Shown piece after piece: positions 1 to 11,080 of a DNA stretch of 64,000 nt (positions are counted from its first letter, which is position 1; each line of letters starts with the position of its first letter). This DNA comes from Dryomyza anilis. Taxonomy: Eukaryota > Arthropoda > Insecta > Diptera > Dryomyzidae. The DNA lies in NCBI GenBank assembly GCA_951804985.1, contig OX638133.1:6220501-6284500 (forward strand), read 5' to 3'. Below the pieces are notes generated by a model. It did no database searches and was not told where the DNA came from. It worked only from the letters and a program-made list of their open reading frames with translations. The translations under genes and the position numbers were made by a program.

Positions 1-847
1 CAACAAGAAGTTTTGGTTGAGTGCGGGATGGATGGTCACCCGTGATCTAAATCATATGTTTATGATCCCTACCTTACCCTACCTGAGCCAACCATTTTGC
101 TTACACCCATTTTGCTTATACCCTACCTATGCCTGCCATTTCCCCTACCAATTTTATTTTCATGCTATAGCAGGGAACTAGCAGCTTTTGTCCACATTCA
201 CACCTTTGCCTACCTCAAAGCTTTATATAAAATGTGATTTGAATGCGTATAGGTAGCGTCTTTGCCTGCGTATTTCTAACCATTTTCCTGCTTAAAATTT
301 TTTCTGGGGATAATACTACTTTACACAATTTTTTCCATGGACATTTCATACAATTCTATATAATGCTGAGTTTGACTGCATACTCAGTTTTTGTCAATAA
401 TGTAATATATTTCAGAAAATTACAATAGTAATTTTATGCCGTTCTAACAAACTACTTGGAATAAAATATATAGTTCTGACATGTCCAGAATTTTAATATA
501 CTAAAAATGCAAATATTCCAATACGTTTTTAAGATAATTGGATCTAAAATCTGGAAAATTTTGATTTTTTAGAGATTGTTTTTTACCATAAACAAAAATA
601 TTATGAATGGTAATTTAGAACATAGCCCAAACTAACTATCAAAACTACTAAACTTTTTCCAATGTTCCAATATTCCCTCAGAACTCAATTTAGGTACTCT
701 TTTATACAATCAATTTTCTACAAAAATACTAATGCCGCTTTTCTGAAAATATCATTACTTCATATTTAAAGTATGTTTATTCTTATTAAGTACTCAGTTT
801 TTTTCTTTTACGTTGCGTTTTAAAGGAAAATTCGGGTAGAACGGCTA
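1..847. other. AT-rich DNA without a recognised gene
   Basis: Bases 60-160 are rich in CCTACC and CATTTTGCTTA repeats; the rest is plain AT-rich DNA. Short open frames here show no coding character. Confidence 0.6.
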
Positions 848-986
848 TTTTTATACCCTACACCTATGAGGTACAGGGTATATTAACTTTGTGCATATAT
901 TGTAACGCCCCTTAGGAGGCGTGTCCGGTATGGAAAAGTATATATATTCTTGATCAGCATCACTCCGAGTCCGTTTAGCCATGTCC

Positions 987-1046
<60 letters not shown>

Positions 1047-1604
1047 TGCTGTCTTGCTGTCCGAATACAGAATAACTTGAGAAATACTGATCAGAATGCG
1101 ATGAAATTTCGTCTCAATATATTTTAGCCAAAAGTAGGAACTGAGTTTGAAAATGAGCCAAATCGGTCAACGGACACGCCCACCTCCCATACAAGTCACT
1201 TTTATATTACTCTTTCGGAACTAATAACTCGAAAAGTATTCAAGGTATAGTTATAAAATTTAAAACGTGTTGTTAGAATTCACCTAAAAATATGTAGTCC
1301 AAAAATGGGCGTGATCCGCCCACTTTTTTTTTTCATTATGTCCCGGGTTTTCATAGTGGAAATTTGATCCGTATATTATTAAAATCAAATCTATGAAATA
1401 TTAGCCTTTCAAAATTTTAAATATAGGCGTGGTCCACCCAATTATATTTTTAATTTTTTTTTTTGTTTTTTATACTTTATATAAATTTTTTAAATTATGG
1501 GGATATAAGACGTAAATTTCTGATATATGAATAATATTCTGAGGGTTAATATCCCCACCAAAGGTGTAGGGTATTCCATAGTCGGGCCCGACCGACTATA
1601 AAAA
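848..1604 (+). mobile_element. mini-me/DINE-1-like non-autonomous element (Helitron-type)
   Basis: The left end reads TTTTATACCCTACACC and forms a short hairpin with the following CAGGGTATA. The core TATATATTCTTGATCAGCAT, followed by CCGTTTAGCCATGTCCGTC, is the conserved core known from dipteran mini-me elements, which carry a GTCY microsatellite at exactly this point. The right end is AGGTGTAGGGTATTCCATAG plus GTCGGGCCCGACCGAC. There are no terminal inverted repeats and no ORF, and the interior has GGGCGTGATCCGCCC-like motifs. The family call is from memory of this core; exact ends are uncertain. Confidence 0.72.
986..1040 (+). repeat. (TCTG)n microsatellite
   Basis: About 14 nearly perfect TCTG units lie directly after the mini-me core, the position where this family seeds microsatellites. 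Confidence 0.95.
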
Positions 1605-2861
1605 TCCGCCCCACGTGACCGAACATACCCATGTGACCTAACTTTCCCAACTCGTTAGTAATTTGTATGTAAAATACACAAGCATTTTAAATTTCAACAG
1701 TTTTTGACGGACACTTTGTTGATGGAGCATATTTTAAAAATGAGAACCAATGCAAAAAAGTTAGTATTTTTCGTCATTAGCTTAAACTATGCTCTGCATA
1801 ACCATAAATCATTTTTTATTTTTCATTAGATTCACTATGCTAAAAAATTCGTCCAAAAATAAGTGTAAAAAATAATATTTTTCGAGTTTAGATTGAAATA
1901 GCTTTAAAACCTAACGGAATAATAGTATTTATCGGTATATTGTAATTTGTCTTGACAATTAAAAAAAGAATTGCATTTACAGTTTTTTTGGAAAACTGGT
2001 AACTGTATTCTTTTAATTCTATAAAGTGGCTGAAGAGGTATTGAAAATACGAGACAAATTTTCATAAAAACTATACGTAATAGAAAAAACTGAGTATGCG
2101 GTCAAAATTAGCAGCCACGAAATTTATAGAATTGATGTATGGAATGTCCATGGTAAATTTTTGCTTCTCGATTTGTTGAGTAGTGTAATTATTAATTTTC
2201 GATAAAAACTTTTTAATAATGAGTTGTGTGTTTAAATTTTTTTATTATCAAAAAAAAAAAGAAGTAGCTTCATAAATCAAATTTTATTTTTATAACAAAT
2301 TTTAATATAGTGAAAACCAAGAAGACACATTTATTTTATTTTGGATGTACTTTCAAAATATTTTCATATTTTATATGTTTAAAAAAATAATGTTGAACGG
2401 TGTAATTTTAGTTTATAACTACTACAACAATAACAGCAACCACAATTATATATTTTGTGTGGCACATGTAGAGTACAACCGCAAATAGTCGTCTGCGCCT
2501 CTGTGCCACTCTCATGTGCATAATTTTGAAATCATCCATTTTGCATTTAAATGAGTTCCGATTAATTAGTGTATTTTGTCTATGCCATATGCCCTATGCC
2601 CCTATATGCATATTTTATTAAATATAATTTTCATATTGCAAACATTTCGGGTTTGTCAACACAGTTCACGGTTCGATGTATGTAATGTATTCATTTCAAA
2701 TTTGGTTCGATGAACCATGATTGTTTAGCAAATTGTGGTATTTCAATCTAATCATTATCAATCTAATACATTACCATTGCAATTTTAATATAACTCCAAA
2801 ATTTGCAATGATAATTGTAATAATAAAGAAATTTTTAGGCTTCAAATTAAACACTGCACTG
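1605..2861. other. AT-rich DNA, nothing recognised
   Basis: No gene is visible. A slightly less AT-rich stretch at 2440-2530 contains GTCGTCTGCGCCTCTGTGCC but has no open frame or splice signals I trust. Confidence 0.6.
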
Positions 2862-4041
2862 CACTGTGGGACAGAACTCAATTCTAGCGCGCCGTAAATA
2901 CAGTTTTGCGCCAATCTTTACACTAAGCATACATGGACTATGAATAGATTTCGGTTTGAAAATGAACAAGATTGGTCTATTGCCACGCCTACCTGTGATG
3001 TAATTGAAATGGTAAAATGACTATAACTTTTGTTTTGAATGAGATATTTTGTTTATATTTTGTATTTAGATACATACTGTAATTGTACATGACCATTCTT
3101 AATATGGGCGTGATTGGTCAACTGCCACGCCCATCGTAACAGATATACTGATAATATTAGGTACTTTGATAATTATCACAATTCTGAAATACCATACCAA
3201 GTTTTGTCAACCAGTTTTGTCAACTATAATGACAGAAAAGAAAAAAACTGACATATTAAAATTTAGTTAAATTATTTTACGATTTTCCTATACTTCTCAT
3301 CACTTAAACTCATTTTAAATGACGTGTGGCAAACTAATGCAGGCATGTTAAACACCGTTAAAAAGAAGACATTTCAGACATTATTCCTGTAAAAAGATTT
3401 ATGAGAGCATTTGGAAGCTTTTTTTTCCATGTCCCATAGAAAAAAATTCCCGGAAATTCCATTAAAATTGGTCAATAGGACAATTATTGATTTAATAGTA
3501 TATAAAAAATATATACTTTCATATAGACTCAATGGCATTGTTATAGTATTTTCTAGTATTTAATGGTATTTTCTGATTAAAATAATAGTTTATCCTATTG
3601 ATTATTTTTAATAGTAAAAAACTATTTTTTATATAATATTTTTTTCTGGATGTACTTTTGTATGAAAAATGTTTAATTTTTGTTTTATGTTTTTGTCAAA
3701 TAATCAGGAAAAACACGAATTGCCATTTGAAATTTTTGATACACAAGATGATAGTTCTCTCAATTCCAAATTATATAAAACTAACACTCTGCATGTGGAG
3801 TTTATATTGAAAGAGTTATGACAGTTTTAATGTAACTCATTTTTATTTCTTAAAAAGTACTTGTTTTAATTTTTTGACTTTAAGCAAGCCTACAGAAGGA
3901 TTTTTTCACTAGTGTGTAACATTTTTTCTTTGTTCTCTAGGTTCTCATAAATTATTAATAAAATTACATATTTTTAAACTTTCTGCAACAAACTTTAATT
4001 TCCGATTTTCGGCGAGCTAGACTAAGCTTCTGTCCCATAGT
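2862..4041. mobile_element. TIR element, CACTGTGGGACAGAA ends, about 1.2 kb
   Basis: The left end CACTGTGGGACAGAA (2862) is matched in reverse at 4041 by TTCTGTCCCATAGTG, and the similarity continues inward (CTAGCGCGCCG against CTAGCTCGCCG). CACTG flanks both sides, so the duplication length cannot be read. The interior has no ORF and contains mini-me-like GGGCGTGATTGG/TGCCACGCCC text at 2985-3135 and a MITE at 3432-3660. The CA...TG ends suggest hAT, but this is uncertain. Confidence 0.6.
3432..3660. mobile_element. MITE-like element with 'GGTCAATAGGACAATTATTG' text
   Basis: It shares with the 36616-36776 element a terminal GAAAAAA, ATTAAAATT and TCAATAGGA arrangement plus its inverted counterpart (CCTATTGATT). 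It is imperfect and nested inside the 2862-4041 TIR element. Confidence 0.5.
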
Positions 4042-4374
4042 GCACTGTAATATGGGATTATGGCAAATAAGGCGATTTTGGCTTTTAAATTTTATTATGA
4101 AATTATGTTTTCAGTAAAATATTAACTTTTTACTGCATAATATGAAATTTTAAGAGTGAATTTTATTTCAAATTTGAATTTTCAATGAAAATTCAAATTT
4201 TTATAAATATTTCAATTTAAGTGAATGGATTTTTTTGTTAAAAAGCACGTTTTTATTCAAATTATTACAATTTTGAATTATTTTAGTGCATTTTGAGTTA
4301 TTTTTTGTAAAAAAATAAATAAATAAAATAAACAAAAATGTTTATGTTTTTTAGTAAAATTTTAACTTTTTATT

Positions 4375-4615
4375 GTAATTTTGTATTTTTAGTAAAAATT
4401 AGACTTTTTAGTAAAAATTAGCATTTGTAGTAAAAAATGTGATTTTTAAGTAAAAAATTTGATTTTTAAGTAAAAAATTTGATTTTAAGAAAAAATTGAT
4501 TTTTAAGAAAAAAATTGATTTTAAAGTAAAAATCTGATTTTTAAGAAAAAATTTGATTTTAAAGTAAAAATATGATTTTTAAGAAAAAATTTGATTTTAA
4601 AATAAAAATCTGATT
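4375..4615. repeat. AT minisatellite, about 19-bp unit
   Basis: The array repeats GATTTTTAAGTAAAAAATTT-like units with TTTT-AAGAAAAAATTTGAT variants about ten times. No coding content. Confidence 0.75.
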
Positions 4616-5039
4616 TTTTTTTGTAAATATTTAAAATTTTATTGAAAATTAGAAATCCCAAAAACTTTTTTAGTGAAAATTTTAAATTTTTAGATTTTAT
4701 TAAAAACAATTTAATTATTAGAAAAATTTTAATTTTAATAAAAAAATTTAACTTTTACTATAAATTTGAATTCTGTGTTTATTAAAATATTATAATTTTA
4801 AATACAAATTTCTAAATTCATACCAGATAAACTATTGCCCACTTTTTTTACTTTTTTGGCTTTCATCACAAATGCCAAATGATTGATCTGTCAAATAAAC
4901 ACAAATGCATAAAAATTAAAACTAAAATTTCAATTTTTAGTAACGGAATTTCTTTTTCATTATTTCTTTTTCATTATTTTTCTTTATTATGATTCTTTAT
5001 CATAACTGAACCTTATGAAAAAAAAAACAAGTTCCACAC

Positions 5040-5400
5040 AAAAATATTTCATCATAAAATTGCGCGCCCTCACGTGCATATTTTCTCTCTCTCTCTCTGT
5101 CTCTTTATCGCGCGTCAAATTTAATTCTCTTCTTATTTATATAATAAACAAATAAACGCGCACATAAATTCTCTTTGGCCTATCAAATGACCATAAATTC
5201 CATTACATTCATGAACACGAACGCAACATGTGATACGTTGTCCTAGTTCCATGGATGTCATAAGTAACGGTAACTGTTTTTTTATGACATAACATTTGAG
5301 TGGAAAATAAGTGGAACAAACTAAAAAAAAAGCGCGAAAGCGCCACTCATTGGCGCTTCTCAATTTGAATGAGAGTAATTACAGCTTTTATGCTTTTACT
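5040..5400. other. Less AT-rich island with a (CT)n run
   Basis: It contains GCGCGCCCTCACGTGC, (CT)8 at 5083-5099, GCGCGTC, and a CGCGAAAGCGCCACTCATTG hairpin-like stretch near 5335. There is no convincing ORF. It may be a conserved intronic or flanking regulatory block. Confidence 0.35.
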
Positions 5401-5549
5401 CAATGCTGTGCAGTGTTACCACCTCTATATTTTGGTTCCTACAGAAAAAAATTCAAAAATACACAATTTTAATGAGAATTGTTTTTGCATGGATTTTTCA
5501 AAGAATTTGTGAAAATCTTTTTTTCTAGATCAACTAGAAAAATTTAATA

Positions 5550-5870
5550 TTCAGTGTAAACTTCAATTTTTAGTGATAAATTAAACATGTAATGAAAATT
5601 TGAATTATTTAGTTAGATATTGAATTTTTAATGAATAGTTTTATTTTTAATGAACAATTCTATTTTTAATGAAAAATTTAATTTTCAATAAACAACTTAA
5701 TTTTGATTAAATAATTTAATTTTGAGTGTAACTAAAAATTTAATTTTTCACTCAAAACTCAAATTTATAATAAAAATTCAAATTTTTACTAAAATTTCAA
5801 ATTTTTACTAAAAATTCAAATTTATACCAAAAATTCAAATATTCACTAAGAATTCAAATTTTAATAATAA
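5550..5870. repeat. AT minisatellite, about 20-bp units
   Basis: Degenerate units of ATTTTTAATGAAAAATT switch after about 5745 to the opposite sense (CAAATTTTTACTAAAAATT), giving a weakly inverted array. Confidence 0.65.
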
Positions 5871-5944
5871 GTTAAAATTTGCACTCAATTGTAATTATTA
5901 AATTCAACTTGTCACTTAAAACGAGGGCCTGAAGCCCCTTGAAA

Positions 5945-6175
5945 TATTGGCTCCGCTTTCAATATTTTTAAAATAATTGTTTCGGTTCCGATTCCGGTTC
6001 CAACCAAAAAAAAAATATATATATATGGATTTCGATTCCGGTTCCAAAAATCGAAACAATCCCTAACAGGGATTAAAACCTTTTAGAATATCTATTCCGG
6101 TGTTGATTTTAACAGTTTTTAAAATAGCCATTTCGATTCCGTTTCCGATTTCGGTTCCAAAAATCAAAAAACTTC
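5945..6175. repeat. Degenerate tandem repeat with GATTCCGGTTCC motif
   Basis: TTTCGATTCCGGTTCCAA-like text occurs at about 5978, 6028 and 6135, each preceded by a TTTTAAAATAxxxxTTTC segment, so a unit of roughly 60-130 bp is duplicated. Similar text is seen near 9070-9125. Confidence 0.5.
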
Positions 6176-6348
6176 AAATATTTTATTAAATTTATACCAC
6201 GATTTCATAGAAATAGAAATTGGTTAAAGGATCTTATGTCTATAAAACCATATACGAAATAATGGAAAAAAAGTATTTTCACACAATCGTAAGAATGTGT
6301 CTCTTGTTCCCAGTTGATTTATTTCTGTATGCTTTTTAAAACAATGTA

Positions 6349-6448
6349 TTATAGCGGTAGCGCAGTGGTTAGTGCGTTGGACTGCGAGCCAAAAGGTCCC
6401 CGGTTCAAGCCTGAACTATGGCTAACAACATCTTTTCATAAAACATTT
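6349..6448 (+). mobile_element. tRNA-derived SINE, head only
   Basis: TAGCGCAGTGG (6358-6368) is a good Pol III A box and GGTTCAAGCC (6402-6411) a good B box, 44 bases start to start. After GGCTAACAACATCTTTTCAT it follows the same tail as the full SINE copies at 30.5-31.2 kb, then breaks off. No tRNA acceptor stem forms, so it is not a tRNA gene. Confidence 0.75.
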
Positions 6449-7312
6449 TGACATTTTGTTACAATTCGTATAAGTGCTTTATCAAAGTATTTAACAAATT
6501 GTTTAACAGTGTACTTAACATCGTGCGTATCACCACAAACCCTTTGATATCTTTTTTCAGTTATTAACTTTTAAGTAGACACGTGGTAAATTTAATCTTA
6601 TGATATCCCAGCAGGAAATGACCTCATTGGCGACAAGGTCATCAATGATGAATCGAGGACATTAAAAAACTTGTCACTGATGAATGTGTCTACAACAATT
6701 TCATAAATGATATTGCATTAAAGACGTCATACACCATATGTCATATATACATATATCAATGACATTGTGAAAATCTGTCATTGATGAAATGTTATTGATG
6801 ACGTCATTGATAAAAATTAACATTCACTTCACATGCCCCTAAAGGTATGCAGCATTTACGTTGTGAAATGCATACAACATACGTCTAGGAGCAGTATTTA
6901 CGCGTAAAACTGAAAATTTGTGTTCGATGTCACCCTGCCATATAATTCATATGCACAAATTGAGGGACCAATTTTAATAAAAGCGAGATAATAAGCAGTA
7001 GTAATGATGATAGATGATGGCCGTTAGTGAAGTACGATATCGACATTAGCAAGTACACATACATACCATTCCAACCCAGAACAGAAGAAAATAATAAAAT
7101 TGAAATATTAAATAAAATAAGAAAAATAATAAAAAATAATAAAAAAATATAAATAATAAAATAAATAAAATAATAAAAAAAAATATTTTTTTTACAAATT
7201 AAATTTACGATGAACAATATAATATAATTGTTTTCTTATGCAAAATCTATTACTAAATTTAAAATGCCACCTACCCGTACTTTAAGTTTATCTTAATAAT
7301 TTTGTATGACAC
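6449..7312. other. Intergenic or intronic DNA with TCATTGATGA repeats
   Basis: From 6600 to 6830 the motif TCATTGATGA/TCATCAATGATGA recurs several times in both senses, suggesting a small palindromic element. The rest is simple A/T sequence. No gene. Confidence 0.45.
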
Positions 7313-7500
7313 TTAGGCCTGAATCACACGATTGAATAAACAATCAACATTTGAATCAATTTTCAAAAGAATACTAATATCAATCGTGTGAATGCCTAAT
7401 TTTTCATACAAAAATTTGGCAATCACACAATTGATTTTAAAATTAATTGAAAATTGATTTAAAAGTTGATTGTTTTTTGAATCGTGTGATTCAGGCTTAC
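7313..7500. mobile_element. MITE, 'GCCTGAATCACACGATT' family
   Basis: Terminal inverted repeats of about 35 bp: GGCCTGAATCACACGATT with CAATCAAC at the left and GTTGATTG with GAATCGTGTGATTCAGGC at the right, flanked by TA. The 188-bp length and absence of an ORF fit a MITE. Confidence 0.8.
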
Positions 7501-8562
7501 ATTTCTTAAAGATCAAAAATTTATCTTTTCACTTTTAACATGGAATGCATAAGGTTTGTTTCTTCTAATTTCTAATAAAAAATAAGAATATAACTGCCGA
7601 AACTATTTCTGTTTTCTTTCCCTGTATTCCAATAACAAGTAATTTTTTAAAGAAGTACTTATTCAGAGGCGATTAATTTCCAAAAACCATAAGTTTTCGA
7701 ATTTTCCAATTTTAACTCAATTTTACTATTTTGTGAAAATAAATTAAAAAGTGGCAACACTGAGGCTGAGTGAAACTTGTGAACATTCTACGAAAAGCTA
7801 TTCATATAAAGTTTGCGAAAAGCTACAAAGGCCTAAAGCTTAGTCAACTTCCGGTCAAAAGTTTTGCCTGTTAAAGCACACAAAAAGCTCTTACATAGCT
7901 TTCCTGCAGATTTTTACAGTAGCGGTTGCAAAAATATTTTAATTTTGTATTAAAATTATTTTTAAAGCATATTTTATATTTTTAATACAAAATTGAATAG
8001 AAAAATGGGAGTATTATATATAGATTTAATTTTCATTTTTGTACCAATTTCGGCGTGTATATTTTTTAATAAAATTGCCGAATCTTCGCATCTTAAAATT
8101 ATTATCTTACCATTTTTTTTTTAAATACCTTAAAACTATTGGGTACTTACATGCATTTCGAAATTCTGGTGGGTTTTGTGTTAATTTGTTTGTTTGTTTG
8201 AAATATATCAAAACAAATACAACAATATCAGGTAATTAGATTTCAGTTAATATATAGATAAAATATTGTAATATTAAAATTTGGAAAAAATCGAATTGAA
8301 ATGTACTACTGAAGCTCTAAAAAAAACAAGGATCAATGCAAATCCTTCAAATGGAAACGTTATATTTTTTATTTATTTTTTTTTTAATATTATTCTAACT
8401 ATATACATCATCCCATATATTTATATATTTTTATGCCGAAATTTAAATTTCTATGAAATGACCAATTGTGTAGTAGGTATATTTTTCCAAATAGTTTACA
8501 AGAACAAAAAAGAGATAGCCATAGATATGAAGTAATTTTTATATATAAGTAGTACTACTCAC
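7501..8562. other. Intron 4 or 3' flank of the gene
   Basis: AT-rich sequence directly downstream of exon 4 on the minus strand. Minus-strand AATAAA/AATAAATAAA text near 8365-8385 could serve as poly(A) signals if exon 4 is terminal. No further exon is visible. Confidence 0.5.
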
Positions 8563-8692
8563 CCATTTCATCGATGATGGGTGCCATGCGCAACGTGACG
8601 CCGACTAACATGAGGCACATGAGGAGCAGAAGACATGCAGTGGCAATGATGGTCCAGCGAGCTCTTTGCGGCAGATCATCGGGATCAATTAC
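8563..8692 (-). CDS. Exon 4 of the membrane protein gene, carrying the transmembrane helix
   Basis: The exon begins after ATACCAG and encodes 43 residues: VIDPDDLPQRARW, then a hydrophobic stretch of about 20 residues (from TIIATACLLLLMCLMLVG on), then LRMAPIIDEM. This predicts one membrane helix at about residues 770-790 of the joined protein, with the long N-terminal part inside and the C-terminus outside. The exon end is ambiguous. ATGG|GTGAGT is a perfect donor that would lead to another exon, which I cannot find in 1-8562. Without splicing, the frame reads Gly-Glu and stops at a TAG inside the same donor, so exon 4 could be terminal; an AATAAA lies about 190 bases further on. Either choice fits the sequence. 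Confidence 0.8.
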
Positions 8693-8762
8693 CTGGTATT
8701 AAGAAACATACATTTTATTTTAACAAATATTAATAATTATGAGAGTTCCAAAAACTACTTAC

Positions 8763-8841
8763 CTTCACAACTTGAGTGTCTAAATCGTGCACCAATATTT
8801 TTGGTTTTTTATGACGATGTCGTTTTTTGTGCTTGTGATGA
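8763..8841 (-). CDS. Exon 3 of the membrane protein gene, His/Lys-rich juxtamembrane segment
   Basis: This 79-base exon follows a good acceptor (CTACTTGCAG) and ends at AAG|GTAAGT. One base completes an Ile codon with exon 2, then 26 codons read HHKHKKRHRHKKPK followed by ILVHDLDTQVVK. The basic His/Lys cluster just before a membrane helix is the kind of charge that keeps this side cytoplasmic (positive-inside rule). It is separated from exon 2 by a 9618-base intron that holds the mariner, SINEs and minisatellites, and from exon 4 by only 70 bases. Confidence 0.82.
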
Positions 8842-9126
8842 CTGCAAGTAGAATGGAAATAATTTATGTTAATCAACTTTATGATTCAACTGAAGTCTAT
8901 AATACAAACAATGTCTTAAAAATTCTAAATTTTCTTTTTTTTATCATTTTTAATACTTTTTAAATTAATTGCTATGAATTATAAACCTATCAATGTTATG
9001 AATATAATCCGTCTTTAATCAACATTTTATAAATTAAAATTTAAACAAAGATTTAAACTTAGACGAATAACCATTTCGGATTCGATTTCACTTTCATAAC
9101 GGTTTTGGATTCAAGTTTCTCTTTCA

Positions 9127-9390
9127 GTGTTTGTGTTTATATTACTTGCTCATTATGTAAAAAGGAAATTATTTTGTCACACTAGAACTATAATCCTAAT
9201 ATCAAACTCATGGTTCGTCTGTAAGTCTATCTATCTGTCTTTCAGCATCACGTTTAAACCGCTGACGAAATTTTGCACGAGGATACTATGGAGTCCGGAG
9301 AGTGACAAAAGCTATTTATGGGGGAATTAGACAAAGGGGTGTGACATCTCCCATACAACCTAAACATTCAAAGAGACATAACTCGGCACT
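9127..9390. mobile_element. Helitron/mini-me-like fragment
   Basis: CTGTCTTTCAGCATCACGTT and GGGGTGTGACATCTCCCATA resemble the interior of the 848-1604 element and of the copy at 12306-12640. Ends cannot be set. Confidence 0.4.
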
Positions 9391-9476
9391 ACAACAGTTA
9401 AGAAAATGAAACAAAAAATTCAAAGGGGAAAAAATACAAAAGCAAAAGCAAAACCAAAAACACAAAAATTCAATTA

Positions 9477-9700
9477 ATCACAGAGAAAACATTCTTCAAT
9501 GTGATGAATTTATTCATAAATATTATGAATTTTTTCACCAACTACCATATTCATCATATTGATACCACTGTTCATTAAATGACATATTTATGAATGCATT
9601 CATTATATTTATGAACAAAATATTCAATACAATGAATTGAATATTGATGAATTTTTTCATAATATTTTTTCAAATTTTTTTTTTATAAAACAATTAAAAA
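9477..9700. mobile_element. PAL element, one end
   Basis: It starts CACAGAGAAAACATTCTTC and continues with AATTTATTCATAAATATTATG, TTCACCAACTACCAT and TTCATTAAATGACATAT, the same order as the terminal part of the copy at 26426-27345. It runs into an A-rich tract. Confidence 0.7.
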
Positions 9701-9759
9701 AAAAAAGTGTTGTAAACATTTTATTTAAAAAATAACAGTTAAAAAATTAAAAAAAAAAT

Positions 9760-10400
9760 TATCCGAAACAAAATTTTTCGAACAAAAAAATTGTTCGAAA
9801 AAAATATATTTAAAAAAAAAATTGTTAGAAAAAAAAAATTTCAAAAAAAAATTTGTTTGAAAAAAAAATCAAAAAAAAATTTTTTTTCGTAAAAAAAACA
9901 CAAATGATAAAGAAAAAAACAAGAAAAAAAACAAATCAATAGCAAAATAAAAACAAAAGTAAAACAATAAAAAAACACAAAATCAAAAACAAAAAAATAG
10001 AAAAACATAAAAAAAAAATTCGGACAAAAAAATTGTTCGAAAAAAAAAACATTTAAAAAAAATTGTTTGAAAAAAAAATTTGTTTGAAAAAAAAAAATTT
10101 TTTTTTCTTTTTCTTAAAAAAAAAACACAAATGATAAAGAACAAAACAAGAAAAAACAAAGCAATAGCAAAAATAAAAACAAAAGTGAAAACAATAAAAA
10201 AACACAAAATCAAAAATTAAAAAATAGAAAAACATAAAAACAAAGTAAAACCAAACGCATAAACTCAAAAACACACCCAAATAAAGAAGCAATCAAAAAA
10301 TCACATACGAAAGCAAAAATAGAAAATAAAATAAAGCAAAAATAATGATAAATAAAGCAAAATCTTAAAATCAAAAGCCAAAAAAAGAAAAAAATATGCG
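9760..10400. repeat. A-rich tract with a 235-bp direct duplication
   Basis: The segment AACACAAATGATAAAGAA ... AATAAAAACAAAAGT occurs at about 9897 and again at about 10127, with AAATTGTTCGAAAAAAA between. The same CAAAATCAAAA vocabulary appears in reverse next to the PAL copy ending at 33627. Confidence 0.65.
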
Positions 10401-10557
10401 TTCCAATATATGCGTTAAATTAATATTTTTTTTTTTGTAATAATAGACTTTTCTGAAGTAAATCATTAAAAATATTATTCTCAATTTTGTACAAATAATA
10501 TTCTGAGGCATATTAAAGCATTTTAAAATGTAGGTAAACAATTAATAAATTCCCATT

Positions 10558-10604
10558 ATTATCACCGTCTTATAGTCGGTCCCGTCCGACTTTAACCCCC
10601 GCCC
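10558..10604. mobile_element. mini-me-like 3' terminus
   Basis: TATAGTCGGTCCCGTCCGAC matches the terminal ATAGTCGGGCCCGACCGAC of the 848-1604 element. Only the end is preserved. Confidence 0.5.
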
Positions 10605-10798
10605 ATAAGATTTAACTTTCTGTTATATTGTAAAAAATTTTACAAAATTTCGATTGCGTAATAATTTGAGTTAGCAATCTAAATGAGAACCGGCGAATTA
10701 TATTGATTTGATGTACGGGAGTCCGTAGGAAAAATCGTTTTGATTAGTGTCATGATTCTAAAGAGTCTAGGCCGATCTTTAATGAGCTAATATAATCA

Positions 10799-11080
10799 TA
10801 GTTTGGCACAGTTCCGAAGAAATTGAGCCGAGCTGTCTCATCATTTCAACTATGCGTGTTATATTTCTACTCAAAGTGATGGAATCTACAGTTTAATTCC
10901 GAAACCAAACGGTGAGGAGCTTGAGAGCTTTTCATGGGTAGAGTTTACTCTCTGAGATTTGTCACATGGCGCGGTATAGAAAAATGTTTTCTATGAAAAG
11001 ATGTTATTAGCCTCAGCCCAGGTTTAAACATGAGACCTTTCGCCTATCATTCCAACGCACTAACTTCTGAGCTACCGATG
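10799..11080 (-). mobile_element. tRNA-derived SINE, diverged full copy
   Basis: The reverse strand has a degraded B box (AGGTTTAAAC/TGTTTAAACC region near 11025) and A box (GTAGCTCAGAAG), followed by AACATCTTTTCAT, ACCGCGCCATGTG and the ATAACACGCATAGTTG tail seen in the copies at 30.5 kb. Older than those copies. Confidence 0.75.

Noticed and set aside
1..50. A terminal exon of the gene on the minus strand (acceptor ATTTAG followed by a short frame)
   Set aside because: It would add only three residues before a stop, has a weak acceptor, and cannot be told from chance.
6349..6448. Possible tRNA gene (good A and B boxes)
   Set aside because: No acceptor or anticodon stem pairs, and the sequence continues into the SINE body, so it is a SINE head.
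6930..7217. A 95-codon hydrophobic minus-strand frame
   Set aside because: Most of it is (ATAA)n-type simple sequence giving runs of Ile, Phe and Leu. No family resemblance.
9983..10292. Phe/Cys-rich minus-strand frames
   Set aside because: Translations of poly-A/T tracts with very biased composition.
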